Origin: Ignavibacteriaceae bacterium
GTDB lineage: Bacteria > Bacteroidota > Ignavibacteria > Ignavibacteriales > Ignavibacteriaceae
DNA length: 5,654 nt
Assembly: GCA_031292465.1 (NCBI GenBank)
Contig: JARLHB010000150.1
Coordinates: 1 to 5,654, forward strand
Direction of reading: 5' to 3'
Below the pieces are notes generated by a model that was given only the letters and a program-made list of their open reading frames with translations, did no database searches and was not told the origin of the DNA. How positions within the stretch are numbered: position 1 is the first letter of the stretch; every line of letters begins with the position of its first letter. Shown here piece after piece: positions 5,505 through 5,654 of this stretch. The position numbers and the translations under genes were made by a program.

Positions 5505-5654
5505 ATGAACAAAATAAAAAACTATTTAAAGATGTGGTTAATACCACTGATGTTGGTTTTGATTGTGGCCGGATGTGAAGACAGGCTTGGAATTACTTCT
5601 CCTCCGATTACCACAATACCAACGGTGAGTTCAACAACTCCAGTTAATTTGTCC
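5505..5654 (+). CDS. Lipoprotein N-terminus, runs off the window; probable Ig-like surface protein
   Basis: Only the first 50 residues are present. They show a basic start (MNKIKNYLK), a hydrophobic core (about 11-22) and a good lipobox, VAGC, with Cys24 as the predicted lipidated residue, followed by ED. The next part is a Pro/Thr/Ser linker leading into TVSSTTPVNLS, which resembles the first strand of bacterial Ig-like domains of the Big_5 (SbsA) type. In Bacteroidota-like genomes such openings often precede several Ig-like repeats or an ice-binding-like DUF3494 domain; that is inference. The start is set by GGAG at 5492-5495, about 9 nt upstream. It is separated from the preceding gene by 263 bp and is probably transcribed on its own. 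Confidence 0.85.
   Translation, partial: MNKIKNYLKMWLIPLMLVLIVAGCEDRLGITSPPITTIPTVSSTTPVNLS

Overview
The window looks like a chromosomal segment from an AT-rich Gram-negative bacterium, most probably of the Bacteroidota/Ignavibacteria/Chlorobi side of the tree. This placement is inferred from the gene content: a KaiC2-type ATPase, an MCE lipid transporter, secreted proteins with an Ig-like start, and intergenic GC palindromes. It is not proven by any marker gene. All confidently called genes lie on the + strand.

Layout. Bases 1-341 hold no gene I can support. They contain one copy of a 37-bp recurring element (78-114), a 13-bp palindrome (235-247) and a possible -35 hexamer before the first gene. 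Bases 342-2078 encode a double-domain KaiC-like ATPase with a long charged coiled-coil tail. Bases 2091-2289 form a 199-bp non-coding nested inverted-repeat element that resembles a MITE or a REP/BIME unit. Bases 2333-2467 encode a 44-residue, lysine-rich small protein with a good ribosome binding site. Bases 2546-4866 are a compact operon for an MCE-type ABC lipid transporter: permease (MlaE), ATPase (MlaF) and substrate-binding MCE protein (MlaD). Bases 4915-5241 encode a small exported, probably lipid-anchored protein that may be the last gene of that operon. Bases 5242-5504 are intergenic and carry the second copy of the 37-bp element. Bases 5505-5654 are the start of a lipoprotein that runs off the window and probably continues into Ig-like domains.

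How the genes work together. MlaE, MlaF and MlaD should form one inner-membrane complex that moves lipids between the inner and outer membranes. The downstream exported protein could be an accessory factor, but only its position suggests this. The KaiC-like protein is separated from the transporter by the repeat element and the small basic gene. It has no kaiA or kaiB beside it within this window, so a link between it and lipid transport is not supported.

The observations most worth a second look are the KaiC variant (both ATPase sites intact, a Ser-Ser pair at the phosphosite, a coiled-coil tail), the 199-bp element, and the 37-bp element present at both ends of the window with an internal 11-nt periodicity.
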